NCBI RefSeq assembly: GCF_002797895.1
Contig: NZ_PGES01000001.1
Coordinates: 5,146,001 to 5,210,000 of the forward strand
Source of the DNA: Janthinobacterium sp. 67
GTDB lineage: Bacteria > Pseudomonadota > Gammaproteobacteria > Burkholderiales > Burkholderiaceae_D
Reading direction: 5' to 3'
Length of the DNA: 64,000 nt
The notes under the pieces are model-generated. The model made no database searches. It was not told the DNA's origin and was given only the letters and a program-made list of their open reading frames with translations. Below are positions 51,390 to 63,629 of the stretch, in pieces. The position numbers and the translations under genes were made by a program. Within the stretch, counting starts at the first letter, position 1. Each line of letters opens with the position of its first letter.

Positions 51390-52056
51390 CGCCTGCCGGC
51401 GGCATGGAGACGGCCGCCAATACCATGTGCGCGATCAGGGTTTCCGCATCCTCGTAATCCTTGCGCGTGAGCTGCCTGCGCTCCAGCACCAGTGCCATCT
51501 GCGCCGAAAAATCCGCATACGATTGCGTCATGGCCCAGATGGCGAACATCAGGTGCGTGGCATTGACGGGCGCGATCCTGCCGGCCGCGATCCACGCTTC
51601 GAAGACGGCGATATCCTTGCGCAGCAGGGGCACGACTCTTTCTCGTATCTGCGCGCCGTACAGGGGCGCGCCATTGATCACTTCCAGCGCATACACGCGC
51701 GAAGCCCACGGCTGTTCGCGCGAAAAACGCAGCTTGGCGCCGATGTAGGCGCGCAGCACGTCGCGCGGCTCGTCGTGTGCATTGGCCAGCATGTCCATGC
51801 GTGCCAGCCAGTCGTCGAGCACGTCGTCGAGCACGCGCTGGTACAGCAGCTGCTTGGACGGGAAGTAATACATCAGGTTCTGCTTCGACAGGCCGGCCCG
51901 CTCGGCGATGGTGGCGATCGATGCGCCTTCGTAGCCGCTTTCCGCGAACGCGCGCACGGCTTGCTCGAGGATGTCCGCTTCCAGGCGGTCGCGGTTTTGC
52001 AGGCGCCGGCCGCCGGCATTTTTCACGGGAAGGGCTGGGGATTTGTCGCTGGCCAT
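51373..52056 (-). CDS. rutR: RutR-like TetR-family regulator of pyrimidine use
   Basis: This 227-residue protein has a TetR HTH (about 25-70, SIATIAERAGLSKQNLMYYFPSKQLLYQRVL). The C-terminal domain matches RutR along its length: LKLxxSRE-type helix, ASRVYALEVINGAPLY, then ATHLMFAIWAMTQSYADF. RutR senses uracil/thymine and controls pyrimidine breakdown. It is 10 nt behind the MocR gene on the same strand. A RutR-type box lies in front of the divergent beta-alanine operon at 53650-53665. Confidence 0.85.
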   Translation of the reverse strand: MASDKSPALPVKNAGGRRLQNRDRLEADILEQAVRAFAESGYEGASIATIAERAGLSKQNLMYYFPSKQLLYQRVLDDVLDDWLARMDMLANAHDEPRDVLRAYIGAKLRFSREQPWASRVYALEVINGAPLYGAQIRERVVPLLRKDIAVFEAWIAAGRIAPVNATHLMFAIWAMTQSYADFSAQMALVLERRQLTRKDYEDAETLIAHMVLAAVSMPPAGEKKPP

Positions 52057-52066
52057 GGCGGGTTCT

Positions 52067-53524
52067 TTAGCGTGGACGGATCGATTGCAGGAATGCCTGC
52101 AGCACGGGGGTATCGGTGTAGGCCACGTTGAAGCGGAACCACACCGTCTCGGGCGCGCGCAGCATGAAAAATTCGTTCGGCGACAGCAGGATGCCCGCCT
52201 TCAAGGCCATGTCGGCGATGATCTTGCCATTCCATTCCGGCGTCTGGATAGTGGGCCAGCCGGCGCTGACGAACATGCCGCCGCGCGGACGCGCCACGGG
52301 CGCCATGCCCGCTTGCGCCAGGCAGTCGATGCTGCGCTCGCGGGCCGCATCGAGCTGCGCCACCAGCCGTTCCACCATGCGCTTGTAGGGCCGCGCGGAC
52401 ACGGCGTGGTAGACGGCGCGCTCGTTGATTTCCGACGTCGTCAGTCCCGCCAGCATTTTTACGCGCACCAGTTCGGCCACCAGCGACGGCGAGGCGCAGA
52501 TCGAGCCCACGCGCAGCACGGGCGACAGGGTCTTGGAAAAACTGCCCACGCGGATCACGCGGCGCAAGCCATCCATGGCCGCCAGCGATGCTTCGCCGCG
52601 CGCCGCCAGTTCGCGGTAGATATCGTCTTCCACCAGCCAGAAATCGAATTGCTCGGCCAGTGCCAGCAGGCGGTGCGTTTGCGCCTGGCTGAGCGACGTG
52701 CCGAGTGGATTTTGCAGCACCGTGTTGACGAACATCAGCTTGGGCTGCGTGCGCGCGGCCTCGCTGGCCAGCGCATCGAGGTCGAGGCCCGCCTCGCCGC
52801 GTGCAATGCCCACGGGGATGCAGCCGTGGTGGCGGATCAGCGACTGCAGATTGCTGTAGCCGGGATCTTCCACCAGCACCGTGTCGCCCGGCTTGGTCAG
52901 GCTGCGCAGGATCAGATCGAAGGCGTGGGTGGCGCCATGCGTCAGCAAGACCTGGTCCGGCTCCACCTGGAACAGCTCTTCCGACAGGCTGGTGGCCAGG
53001 TGTTGGCGCAACGAAGGAAATCCGAGCGGGTGGCCATAGCCGCGCAAGCGGCTGGCGGGTATGCGCATGGCCTGGCGCACGGCGTCGAGCACGGTCGCCT
53101 CGCCATACATCTCGGGCGGCAGCCAGCCCGCACCCACGGGCAGGGCCTCGGACACGCCAGAATACAGGTCCGGCGTGAGGGCGTCGATGGCGGTGGGACT
53201 CGCATGTACGGTGCTCTGTGGCGTAGCGGCGATATCGTGGCGCGCGACAAAATAGCCGGAACCGCGGCGCGACGACAGCAGGCCCAGATTGACCAGGCGG
53301 TCGTACGATTCGACGACGGTAAACGTCGACACCCCATTGCAGCGGGCGAACTGGCGCACGGACGGCATGCGCGTGCCGATGCGCAGGGCGCGGCTGCCCA
53401 CCATGACGCTGATGGCGATGACGATCTGCTCGACCAGGCCGCCCTTCTTCTGGCGGTCGATGTCCAGCACGGGCCAGCCGGTAGATTGCTCGGGGGCATC
53501 GTCTGTGCTGTCGCTGTGCTTCAC
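52067..53524 (-). CDS. MocR-family regulator (GntR HTH plus aminotransferase-like domain)
   Basis: This 485-residue protein has a GntR winged helix (about 25-95, RIGTRMPSVRQFAR ... GSGYFVARH) and a fold-type-I PLP domain (about 120-480). The PLP-binding Lys is in GSFSKTLSP near 321. The start is GTG at 53522-53524 with AAGGAG six bases upstream. MocR proteins use PLP to sense amines or amino acids and usually control a divergent gene; here that gene is a beta-alanine:pyruvate transaminase. Beta-alanine is therefore a likely signal (inference). Confidence 0.9.
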   Translation of the reverse strand: MKHSDSTDDAPEQSTGWPVLDIDRQKKGGLVEQIVIAISVMVGSRALRIGTRMPSVRQFARCNGVSTFTVVESYDRLVNLGLLSSRRGSGYFVARHDIAATPQSTVHASPTAIDALTPDLYSGVSEALPVGAGWLPPEMYGEATVLDAVRQAMRIPASRLRGYGHPLGFPSLRQHLATSLSEELFQVEPDQVLLTHGATHAFDLILRSLTKPGDTVLVEDPGYSNLQSLIRHHGCIPVGIARGEAGLDLDALASEAARTQPKLMFVNTVLQNPLGTSLSQAQTHRLLALAEQFDFWLVEDDIYRELAARGEASLAAMDGLRRVIRVGSFSKTLSPVLRVGSICASPSLVAELVRVKMLAGLTTSEINERAVYHAVSARPYKRMVERLVAQLDAARERSIDCLAQAGMAPVARPRGGMFVSAGWPTIQTPEWNGKIIADMALKAGILLSPNEFFMLRAPETVWFRFNVAYTDTPVLQAFLQSIRPR

Positions 53525-53575
53525 GGTGGCTCCTTATGCTGCCTTGCACAAAAAAAACTGTAGTGGTTTTTCGAC

Positions 53576-53638
53576 CTGTACGGTTGGGATACTTTGCCGT
53601 TTGTGTATCTGTGCCATTGGGGATGGCCTGTCTATTAT
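53576..53638 (+). promoter_or_regulatory. Promoter of the beta-alanine operon with MocR-like direct repeats
   Basis: CTGT-N4-TTGGGAT (53576-53590) and CTGT-N4-TTGGGGAT (53609-53624) are 33 bp apart, three helical turns. The second covers the poor -35 region in front of a good -10 TATTAT (53633-53638). This fits an activator-dependent promoter. Confidence 0.4.
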
Positions 53639-53649
53639 TACATCAGCTT

Positions 53650-53665
53650 TTTGCCAACTGGTAAA
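53650..53665. promoter_or_regulatory. RutR-type operator
   Basis: TTTGCCA-AC-TGGTAAA is a near-perfect palindrome and matches the E. coli RutR consensus TTGACCA-N2-TGGTCAA at 11 of 14 defined bases. It lies just downstream of the predicted start point, where a repressor would block the operon. Confidence 0.55.
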
Positions 53666-53727
53666 TTATTTTACGCTTCGTCAAAAACGATCCTGGCGCC
53701 GCGCCAGCCCATCCCAAGGAGAAGGTC

Positions 53728-55044
53728 ATGAACGAAACAAGGCCGGAATCGATGTCGGCATTCTGGATGCCGTTTACGAATAACCGCGATTTCAAGGCCA
53801 ACCCGCGCTTGCTCGTGTCGGCTGAAGGCATGTACTACAAGGACGTCGACGGCAACGCCATCCTCGATGGCACGGCCGGCCTGTGGTGCGTGCCCTGCGG
53901 CCATGCGCAGCCAAAAATCGTCGGCGCCATCCGCGAGATGGTGGGCCAGCTTGACTTCGCGCCCACGTTCCAGATGGGCCATCCGGCCGCCTTCGACCTG
54001 GCGGAAAAACTGATGGATTACACGGGGCATAAATTTGGCCACGTGTTTTATACGAACTCCGGTTCCGAAGCCGTCGACACGGCGTTGAAGATAGCGCTGG
54101 CTTATCACCGGGCGCGCGGCGAGGGCGCACGCACCCGATTGATCGGCCGCGAACGCGGTTATCACGGCGTGGGCTTCGGCGGCATTTCCGTGGGCGGCAT
54201 CGGCGGCAACCGCAAGACCTTCGGCCCCTTGCTGCCCGGCGTGGACCACTTGCCGCACACGCATAACCTGGACAAGAATGCTTACACGGTGGGCGAGCCC
54301 GAATACGGCACCCACCTGGCCGATGAACTGGAACGCATCGTCGCCCTGCACGACGCCTCGACGATCGCCGCCGTCATCGTGGAACCGGTGGCCGGTTCCA
54401 CGGGCGTGCTGATCCCGCCGAAAGGCTATCTGAAACGCTTGCGCGAACTGTGCACCAAGCATGGCATCCTCCTGATCTTCGATGAAGTCATCACGGGCTT
54501 CGGCCGCATGACGACGCCGTTCGCCGCCGATTATTTCGACGTCGAGCCTGACCTGATGACGACGGCCAAAGGCCTGACCAACGGCATGGTGCCGATGGGC
54601 GCCGTGTTCAGCAAAAAACATATCCACGACGCCTTCATGGACGCGCCAGCCGGCATCGAGCTATTCCACGGTTACACGTATTCCGGCCACCCGCTGGCCT
54701 GCGCCGCCTCGCTGGCGACCCTGCAAGTGTTCGAGGAACAGGACATCCTTGGTCACGCGAAAAACATGCAGGCGTATTGGAGCGACGCCGTGCACTCCCT
54801 GAAAGGCTTGCCGCACGTGATCGACTTGCGCAGCATCGGCCTGATCGCCGGCATCGAGCTCGACCCCATCGCCGGCAAGCCCGGCACGCGCGCCTTCAAC
54901 GCCTTCAAGCAGGCCTTCGCCGACGGCGTGCTGATACGCACGACGGGCGACATCATCGCCCTGTCGCCGCCGCTGGTGCTGGAAAAACAGCATGTCGACG
55001 AGTTGTTTGGCAAGCTGGCCAAGGTACTTAAAAATCTCGATTGA
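53728..55044 (+). CDS. Beta-alanine (omega-amino acid):pyruvate transaminase
   Basis: This 438-residue class III aminotransferase has FWMPFTNNRDFKANPRL (about 11-27), YTNSGSEAVDTALKIA (near 110), IFDEVITGFGR (near 250) and the PLP Lys in TTAKGLTNGMVPMGA (near 288). It resembles beta-alanine:pyruvate transaminase. It would convert beta-alanine from the uracil pathway to malonate semialdehyde, the substrate type of the next gene. AAGGAGAAGG precedes the start. Confidence 0.92.
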   Translation: MNETRPESMSAFWMPFTNNRDFKANPRLLVSAEGMYYKDVDGNAILDGTAGLWCVPCGHAQPKIVGAIREMVGQLDFAPTFQMGHPAAFDLAEKLMDYTGHKFGHVFYTNSGSEAVDTALKIALAYHRARGEGARTRLIGRERGYHGVGFGGISVGGIGGNRKTFGPLLPGVDHLPHTHNLDKNAYTVGEPEYGTHLADELERIVALHDASTIAAVIVEPVAGSTGVLIPPKGYLKRLRELCTKHGILLIFDEVITGFGRMTTPFAADYFDVEPDLMTTAKGLTNGMVPMGAVFSKKHIHDAFMDAPAGIELFHGYTYSGHPLACAASLATLQVFEEQDILGHAKNMQAYWSDAVHSLKGLPHVIDLRSIGLIAGIELDPIAGKPGTRAFNAFKQAFADGVLIRTTGDIIALSPPLVLEKQHVDELFGKLAKVLKNLD

Positions 55045-55049
55045 ACGGC

Positions 55050-55149
55050 AAACCCAAAACAACATCCGGGGTCAGACCCGCCGGGGTTATGCGTCCCAAT
55101 GGGGCGCATAACAATCTCGAAGAGACTGACCCGGCGCTTGATTCGGGTT
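55050..55149. repeat. AAACCC-GGGGTC hairpin repeat, copy 3
   Basis: AAACCC to GGGTT encloses an outer stem GGGTCAG / CTGACCC (55069-55075 and 55126-55132) and an inner stem GTTATGCG / CGCATAAC (55086-55093 and 55105-55112). It begins six bases behind the transaminase stop and separates it from mmsA. Confidence 0.65.
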
Positions 55150-55168
55150 TAACAAAAGAAAGTGCATC

Positions 55169-56671
55169 ATGACTGATCTCGACACCATCACCCACTACAT
55201 CAACGGCGCCAAAGTCGACACCCAGAGTGGCCGCTACGGCGACGTCTACAACCCCGCCCTCGGCGAACCCGTGGCCAGGGTGGCGCTGGGCACCGTGGAA
55301 GACGTCGACGCGGCCGTGCAGGCGGCCGCCGCCGCCTTCCCCTCGTGGTCCGCCACGCCGCCCTTGACGCGTGCCCGTGTCCTGTTCCGCTACCTGCAAC
55401 TGTGCCAGCAGCATACGGACGAATTTGCCGCCATGCTCACGCGCGAGCATGGCAAGACCTTTGCCGATGCGCAGGGCGAGGTGGCGCGCGGCATCGAGAT
55501 GGTGGAATTTGCCGTCGGCATCCCGCAGTTGCTGAAAGGCGAATTCACGGACCAGATTTCGCGCGGCATCGACGCCTGGTCCATGCGCCAGGCGCTCGGC
55601 GTGGTGGCCGGCATCACGCCATTCAATTTCCCCGTGATGGTGCCGATGTGGATGTTCCCCGTCGCCATCGCCTGCGGCAATACCTTTGTCCTGAAACCGT
55701 CCGAGCGCGATCCATCGGCCTCTTTGTTGCACGCGAAACTGCTGAAGGAAGCGGGCTTGCCCGACGGCGTCTTCAACGTGGTACAGGGCGACAAGGTCAC
55801 TGTCGACGCCCTGCTCGACCATCCTGTCGTGCAGGCGGTCAGCTTTGTCGGCTCGACGCCGATCGCCGAATACATCTATGCGCGCGGCAGCGCCAGCGGC
55901 AAGCGCGTACAAGCCTTGGGCGGCGCAAAAAATCACATGGTGGTCATGCCCGACGCGGACATGGACATGACGGTCGATGCGCTGATCGGTGCGGCCTACG
56001 GTTCGGCGGGCGAACGCTGCATGGCCATCTCCGTCGTGGTGGCCGTGGGCGACGCGGGCGACAAATTGATCGATGCACTGGCAACGCGCACGGCCGCACT
56101 GAAAGTGCGCGACGGCATGGAGGATGGTGCGGAAATGGGACCGGTCGTGTCCTTGGCCGCCAAGCAGCGCATCGAAAAACTCATCGCCTCGGGCGTGGAG
56201 CAGGGCGCGACCCTGGTGGTCGATGGCCGCAACCACGTGGTGCCGGGCCGCGAGAACGGCTTCTTTGTCGGCGGTACCTTGTTCGACCACGTCACGCGCG
56301 ACATGAACATCTACAAGGAAGAAATTTTCGGCCCCGTGCTGTGCGTGCTGCGCTGTCCAGACGTGGTGCACGCGGTGGAACTGATCAACGCCAACGAGTA
56401 TGGCAACGGCGTGGCCATCTACACGCGCGACGGCGGCGTGGCGCGCGAATTCGTGCGCCAGATCCAGGTCGGCATGGTGGGCGTCAATATCCCCTTGCCC
56501 GTGCCGATGGCCTTCAACAGCTTCGGCGGCTGGAAGCGCAGCATGTTTGGCGACCACCACGCCTATGGCCCCGAAGGCGTGCGTTTCTACACGCGCCACA
56601 AGGCCGTGATGCAGCGCTGGCCGAACACGGCAAGCGCTGGTGTGGAATTTGCTTTTCCCCAGATGAAGTAA
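55169..56671 (+). CDS. mmsA: CoA-acylating (methyl)malonate-semialdehyde dehydrogenase
   Basis: This 500-residue aldehyde dehydrogenase belongs to the CoA-dependent MmsA family. It has [17 protein letters not shown] (about 149-165), [12 protein letters not shown] (about 229-240), [15 protein letters not shown] (about 252-266) in place of the usual ELGGK Glu, and catalytic Cys in [11 protein letters not shown] (near 287). It would turn malonate semialdehyde into acetyl-CoA (or methylmalonate semialdehyde from thymine into propionyl-CoA). It follows the transaminase within the same operon. Confidence 0.93.
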   Translation: MTDLDTITHYINGAKVDTQSGRYGDVYNPALGEPVARVALGTVEDVDAAVQAAAAAFPSWSATPPLTRARVLFRYLQLCQQHTDEFAAMLTREHGKTFADAQGEVARGIEMVEFAVGIPQLLKGEFTDQISRGIDAWSMRQALGVVAGITPFNFPVMVPMWMFPVAIACGNTFVLKPSERDPSASLLHAKLLKEAGLPDGVFNVVQGDKVTVDALLDHPVVQAVSFVGSTPIAEYIYARGSASGKRVQALGGAKNHMVVMPDADMDMTVDALIGAAYGSAGERCMAISVVVAVGDAGDKLIDALATRTAALKVRDGMEDGAEMGPVVSLAAKQRIEKLIASGVEQGATLVVDGRNHVVPGRENGFFVGGTLFDHVTRDMNIYKEEIFGPVLCVLRCPDVVHAVELINANEYGNGVAIYTRDGGVAREFVRQIQVGMVGVNIPLPVPMAFNSFGGWKRSMFGDHHAYGPEGVRFYTRHKAVMQRWPNTASAGVEFAFPQMK

Positions 56672-56717
56672 GGGTTTCAAATCACAAGCCGGCCGCACAT
56701 AACAAGAGGAATACGCG

Positions 56718-58085
56718 ATGATCGAGTCTTTGAACTATTTGCCCCATCCCGCCCTGCCCAACGAAGAACTGGCGGGCCATTTCACGGACCTGGCGCCGCC
56801 GCTCACGGCGCGCCAGGCCGCCATCGAAAGCGCCCGCTGCCTGTATTGCTACGACGCGCCGTGCAGCCGTATCTGCCCGTCCGAAATCGACGTGGCCAGC
56901 TTCATCCGCAACATCCACGACAAGAACATCAACGGCGCCGCCGCCGGCATCCTGAAACAGAACATCCTGGGCGGCAGCTGCGCCAGGGTCTGTCCGACGG
57001 AAATCCTGTGCGAAGACGTCTGCGTGCGCAATCACGACGCGGAAGGCCAGCCCGTCAAGATCGGCCTCTTGCAGCGCTACGCCGTCGATCACATGCATTT
57101 TGCACAGCACCCGTTCCAGCGGGCGGCCGCCACGGGCAAGACGATAGCCATCGTCGGCGCGGGGCCGGCCGGTTTGTCGTGCGCGCACCGCCTGGCCATG
57201 CTGGGCCACGATGTGGTGATCTTTGAAAAGGAAGACAAGGCGGGTGGTTTGAATGAATACGGCATCGCCAAGTACAAGCTGACGGACGACTTCGCCCAAA
57301 AGGAAATCGACTTCCTGCTCGATATCGGCGGCATCGAGATCCGATGTCGCCACGCGCTGGGCGAGAACGTGCAGCTGCGCGACTTGCACGCGCAGTACGA
57401 CGCCGTCTTCCTGGGACTGGGCCTGGGCGCCAGCCGCAAGCTGGGCTTGACGGGCGAAGATGCGCCGGGCTTGCTGGCCGCCGTCGATTATATTAGCGCG
57501 CTGCGCCAGGCGGACGACCTGGCCGCGCTGCCCGTGCCGAAACGCGCGATTGTGATCGGCGCCGGCAATACGGCCATCGACATGGCCGTGCAGATTCAGC
57601 GCTTGGGCGCCGAGGAAGTCACCCTCGTCTACCGGCGCGGTTTCGACGCCATGACGGCCACCCACCATGAACAGGAAATCGCCAAGGCGAACCAGGTGCG
57701 CATGCTGACGTGGGCCCAGCCGCAGCAAGTGCTGCTCGACGCTGGCGGCAAGGTGGCCGGCATGCGTTTCGAAAAAACGGCCATGCAGGGCACGCGTCTG
57801 GCGGGCACGGGGGAAACGTTCGACGTGGCGGCCGATGCCATCTTCAAGGCCATCGGCCAGAGCCTCGACACGCAAGTGCTGATTGACCCGATGGCGTCGC
57901 TGCTGAAACGCGAAGGCGACAAGATCGCCGTAGATGGGGGCTTTCGCACGGTGCTGCCGGGGATCTATGCGGGCGGCGATTGCGTGGCGCCGGGGCAGGA
58001 CTTGACGGTGCAAGCCGTCCAGCATGGCAAGCTGGCCGCACTGGCCATCCATTCCGATTTGTTCAATAAAGTGGAGGCTGCATAA
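56718..58085 (+). CDS. preT: NAD-dependent dihydropyrimidine dehydrogenase subunit PreT
   Basis: This 455-residue subunit has an N-terminal Fe-S region (CLYCYDAPCSRICP near 42, CARVCPTEILCEDVCVRNHD near 92) and two nucleotide-binding folds (AIVGAGPAGLSCAHRLA near 144, AIVIGAGNTAIDMA near 276). It takes electrons from NADH to PreA for reduction of uracil and thymine. AGAGGA precedes the start. Its stop overlaps the preA start by 1 nt (TAATG). Confidence 0.95.
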   Translation: MIESLNYLPHPALPNEELAGHFTDLAPPLTARQAAIESARCLYCYDAPCSRICPSEIDVASFIRNIHDKNINGAAAGILKQNILGGSCARVCPTEILCEDVCVRNHDAEGQPVKIGLLQRYAVDHMHFAQHPFQRAAATGKTIAIVGAGPAGLSCAHRLAMLGHDVVIFEKEDKAGGLNEYGIAKYKLTDDFAQKEIDFLLDIGGIEIRCRHALGENVQLRDLHAQYDAVFLGLGLGASRKLGLTGEDAPGLLAAVDYISALRQADDLAALPVPKRAIVIGAGNTAIDMAVQIQRLGAEEVTLVYRRGFDAMTATHHEQEIAKANQVRMLTWAQPQQVLLDAGGKVAGMRFEKTAMQGTRLAGTGETFDVAADAIFKAIGQSLDTQVLIDPMASLLKREGDKIAVDGGFRTVLPGIYAGGDCVAPGQDLTVQAVQHGKLAALAIHSDLFNKVEAA

Positions 58086-59365
58086 TGGCTGATCTCAGCA
58101 TCGAATTTTGCGGCATCAAGGCGCCGAATCCCTTCTGGCTGGCGTCCGCACCGCCGACCGACAAGGCCTACAACGTGGTGCGCGCCTTCGAGGCGGGGTG
58201 GGGCGGCGTCGTGTGGAAAACCCTGGGTGAAGACCCGGCCGCCGTCAACGTTTCGTCGCGTTATTCCGCGCTGTACGGCAAGAACCGTGAAGTGGTGGGC
58301 TTCAACAATATTGAGTTGATCACCGACCGCTCTTTGGCAATCAACCTGCGCGAAATCACGCAGGTGAAAAAGGACTGGCCCGACCGCGCCATGATCGTCT
58401 CGCTGATGCTGCCCTGCGAAGAACACTACTGGGCCGATATCCTGCCCAAGGTCGAGGCGACGGGGGCGGACGGCATCGAACTCAATTTCGGTTGCCCGCA
58501 CGGCATGCCGGAGCGGGGCATGGGCGCGGCCGTGGGCCAGGTGCCCGAGTACGTGCAGATGGTCACCGCCTGGTGCAAGAAGCACAGCAAGTTGCCTGTC
58601 ATCGTCAAGCTCACGCCCAACATCACGGACGTGCGCATGCCGGCGCGCGCGGCCAAGGCGGGCGGCGCGGATGCCGTCTCGCTGATCAACACCATCAATT
58701 CGATTACCTCGCTGGACCTGGACCGGATGGTGGCCTTGCCTATCGTGGGCGGCGCCAGCACGCACGGCGGGTATTGCGGCGCGGCCGTCAAACCGATCGC
58801 CCTGAACATGGTGGCGGAAATCGCCCGCGATCCGCAGACGCGCGGCTTGCCCATATCCGGCATCGGCGGCATCGGAAACTGGCGCGACGCGGCCGAATTC
58901 ATCGCCCTGGGCGCGGGCTGCGTGCAGGTGTGCACGGCCGCCATGCTGCATGGTTTCCGCATCGTCGAAGAGATGAAGGATGGCCTGTCGCGCTGGATGG
59001 ATGAAAAGGGCTATGAACGCATCAGCGACTTTTCCGGCAAGGCCGTGGCCAACACGACGGACTGGAAATACCTGGACATGAATTACCAGGTCATCGCGCA
59101 GATCAACCAGGACGACTGCATCAAATGCGGCAAGTGCTACGTGGCTTGCGAAGACACCTCGCACCAGTCGATTGCGCAACTGATCGACTCTGCCGGCACG
59201 CGCACGTATGAGGTGATCAAGGAGGAATGCGTGGGCTGCAACCTGTGCGAAATCACCTGTCCGGTGCAGGGCTGCATCACGATGGTGCCGCAGACGACAG
59301 GCAAGCCATACATGAACTGGACGCAGGATCCGCGCAACCCTCGGGCGTTGGCGGAGTCGGCATAG
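58085..59365 (+). CDS. preA: NAD-dependent dihydropyrimidine dehydrogenase subunit PreA
   Basis: This 426-residue catalytic subunit resembles dihydroorotate dehydrogenase. It has KAPNPFWLASAPPTDKAYN (about 9-27), the catalytic Cys in LNFGCPHGMPERGMGAAVGQ (about 136-155) and LINTINSITSLDLD. The C-terminal ferredoxin part has CIKCGKCYVAC (near 343) and CVGCNLCEITCPVQGC (near 382). It reduces uracil and thymine to the dihydro forms, the first step of the reductive pathway. Confidence 0.95.
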   Translation: MADLSIEFCGIKAPNPFWLASAPPTDKAYNVVRAFEAGWGGVVWKTLGEDPAAVNVSSRYSALYGKNREVVGFNNIELITDRSLAINLREITQVKKDWPDRAMIVSLMLPCEEHYWADILPKVEATGADGIELNFGCPHGMPERGMGAAVGQVPEYVQMVTAWCKKHSKLPVIVKLTPNITDVRMPARAAKAGGADAVSLINTINSITSLDLDRMVALPIVGGASTHGGYCGAAVKPIALNMVAEIARDPQTRGLPISGIGGIGNWRDAAEFIALGAGCVQVCTAAMLHGFRIVEEMKDGLSRWMDEKGYERISDFSGKAVANTTDWKYLDMNYQVIAQINQDDCIKCGKCYVACEDTSHQSIAQLIDSAGTRTYEVIKEECVGCNLCEITCPVQGCITMVPQTTGKPYMNWTQDPRNPRALAESA

Positions 59366-59425
59366 GGCACGGTTATTGCGTGCGTTTTATTTGTAAACAG
59401 CGGCCGGCCTTTGCGGTAAGCTAGA

Positions 59426-59455
59426 TCGACTTAAAGGTCGCGCCGTTTCTATAAA
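59426..59455 (+). promoter_or_regulatory. Candidate internal promoter of the transporter/hydantoinase genes
   Basis: TCGACT (59426-59431), an 18-bp spacer and TATAAA (59450-59455) lie 33 bp before the transporter start. GAC-N5-GGTC in the -35 area resembles a degenerate RutR box. Confidence 0.3.
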
Positions 59456-59487
59456 ACCGATTCCCTCCCAACCGATGGAGCATACCT

Positions 59488-62381
<2,894 letters not shown>

Positions 62382-62391
62382 GGAGTTGACG

Positions 62392-63627
62392 ATGGATGCA
62401 TTGCGTATCAATGGCGAACGCCTGTGGGCGGCGCTGATGGAACTGGCGCAGATCGGTGCGACAGCGAAGGGCGGCGTCAAGCGCCTGGCCCTGACGGACC
62501 TCGACAAAAAAGGCCGCGACCTCGTGGTGGGCTGGGGCCGGGAAGCGGGCATGAGCATCACGATCGACCAGATCGGCAACGTCTTCATGCGCCGCGACGG
62601 CGTGGATAACACCTTGCCGCCCGTGATGACGGGCAGCCATATCGACACGCAGCCCACGGGCGGCAAGTTCGATGGCAATTACGGCGTGCTGGCGGGCCTG
62701 GAAGTGGTGCGCACGCTGAACGATTTACAAATCAAGACGCGGGCGCCCATCGAGGTGGCGTTCTGGACCAACGAGGAAGGCTCGCGCTTCGTACCCGTGA
62801 TGATGGGCTCGGGCGTGTTCTGCGGCGCCTTCTCGCTCGAAACCGCGTATGCGGCCAAGGACACGGAAGGAAAAACCGTGGGCGAGGAGCTGGCGCGCAT
62901 CGGGTACAAGGGCGAGCAGGTGCCGGGCGACCATCCGATCGGCGCTTATTTTGAGACGCATATCGAGCAGGGCCCCGTGCTGGAAGACGCCGATAAAGTG
63001 ATCGGCGTGGTGCCGGCCGTGATGGGCTTGTCGTGGTACGACTGCGTGGTGACGGGCATGGAAGCGCATGCGGGTCCCACGCCCATGGGACTGCGCAAGG
63101 ATGCGCTGCAGGTGGCCGCCACCATCATGCAGGAAGTCGTCGCCATTGCCAACCGCTACCCGCCGTACGGGCGCGGCACGGTGGGCATGGTGCAGGTGTT
63201 CCCGAACAGTCGCAACGTGATTCCCGGTGAAGTCAAGTTCAGCATCGACCTGCGCAATGTGAACGATGAACTGCTCAACACCATGCATGGGGAGATCACG
63301 GCCTTCATCGACGCCACGCGCGACAGGACGGGCCTGGGCATTTCACTGGAACGGGTGTCCTACTACCCGCCATGCCCGTTCCACCCCGACTGTGTGGGTG
63401 CCGTGCGCAACGCCACGGAAAAACTGGGCTATTCCGTGATGGACGTGGTGTCCGGCGCCGGCCACGACGCGATCTACGCGGCCCGGCTGGCGCCGGCCGG
63501 CATGATCTTCGTGCCGTGCAAGGACGGCATCAGCCACAATGAAATCGAAGACGCCAAGCCCGAGCACCTGGAAGCTGGCTGCAACGTGCTGCTGCACGCG
63601 ATGCTGGAGCGGGCCGTGGCGGTATAG
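62392..63627 (+). CDS. N-carbamoyl-beta-alanine amidohydrolase (M20 family)
   Basis: This 411-residue Zn-dependent hydrolase of the HyuC/AllC/beta-ureidopropionase group releases beta-alanine, CO2 and ammonia in the third step. It shows TGSHIDTQPTGGKFDGNYGVLAGLE (metal His and Asp, about 83-107), WTNEEGSRF (near 127), ETHIEQGPVLE (near 190) and SGAGHDAIYAA near the end. The ATG at 62392 has AGGAG six bases upstream; a TTG two codons earlier is unlikely. It ends the pathway that starts at preT and feeds the transaminase at 53728. Confidence 0.92.
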   Translation: MDALRINGERLWAALMELAQIGATAKGGVKRLALTDLDKKGRDLVVGWGREAGMSITIDQIGNVFMRRDGVDNTLPPVMTGSHIDTQPTGGKFDGNYGVLAGLEVVRTLNDLQIKTRAPIEVAFWTNEEGSRFVPVMMGSGVFCGAFSLETAYAAKDTEGKTVGEELARIGYKGEQVPGDHPIGAYFETHIEQGPVLEDADKVIGVVPAVMGLSWYDCVVTGMEAHAGPTPMGLRKDALQVAATIMQEVVAIANRYPPYGRGTVGMVQVFPNSRNVIPGEVKFSIDLRNVNDELLNTMHGEITAFIDATRDRTGLGISLERVSYYPPCPFHPDCVGAVRNATEKLGYSVMDVVSGAGHDAIYAARLAPAGMIFVPCKDGISHNEIEDAKPEHLEAGCNVLLHAMLERAVAV

Positions 63628-63629
63628 TC

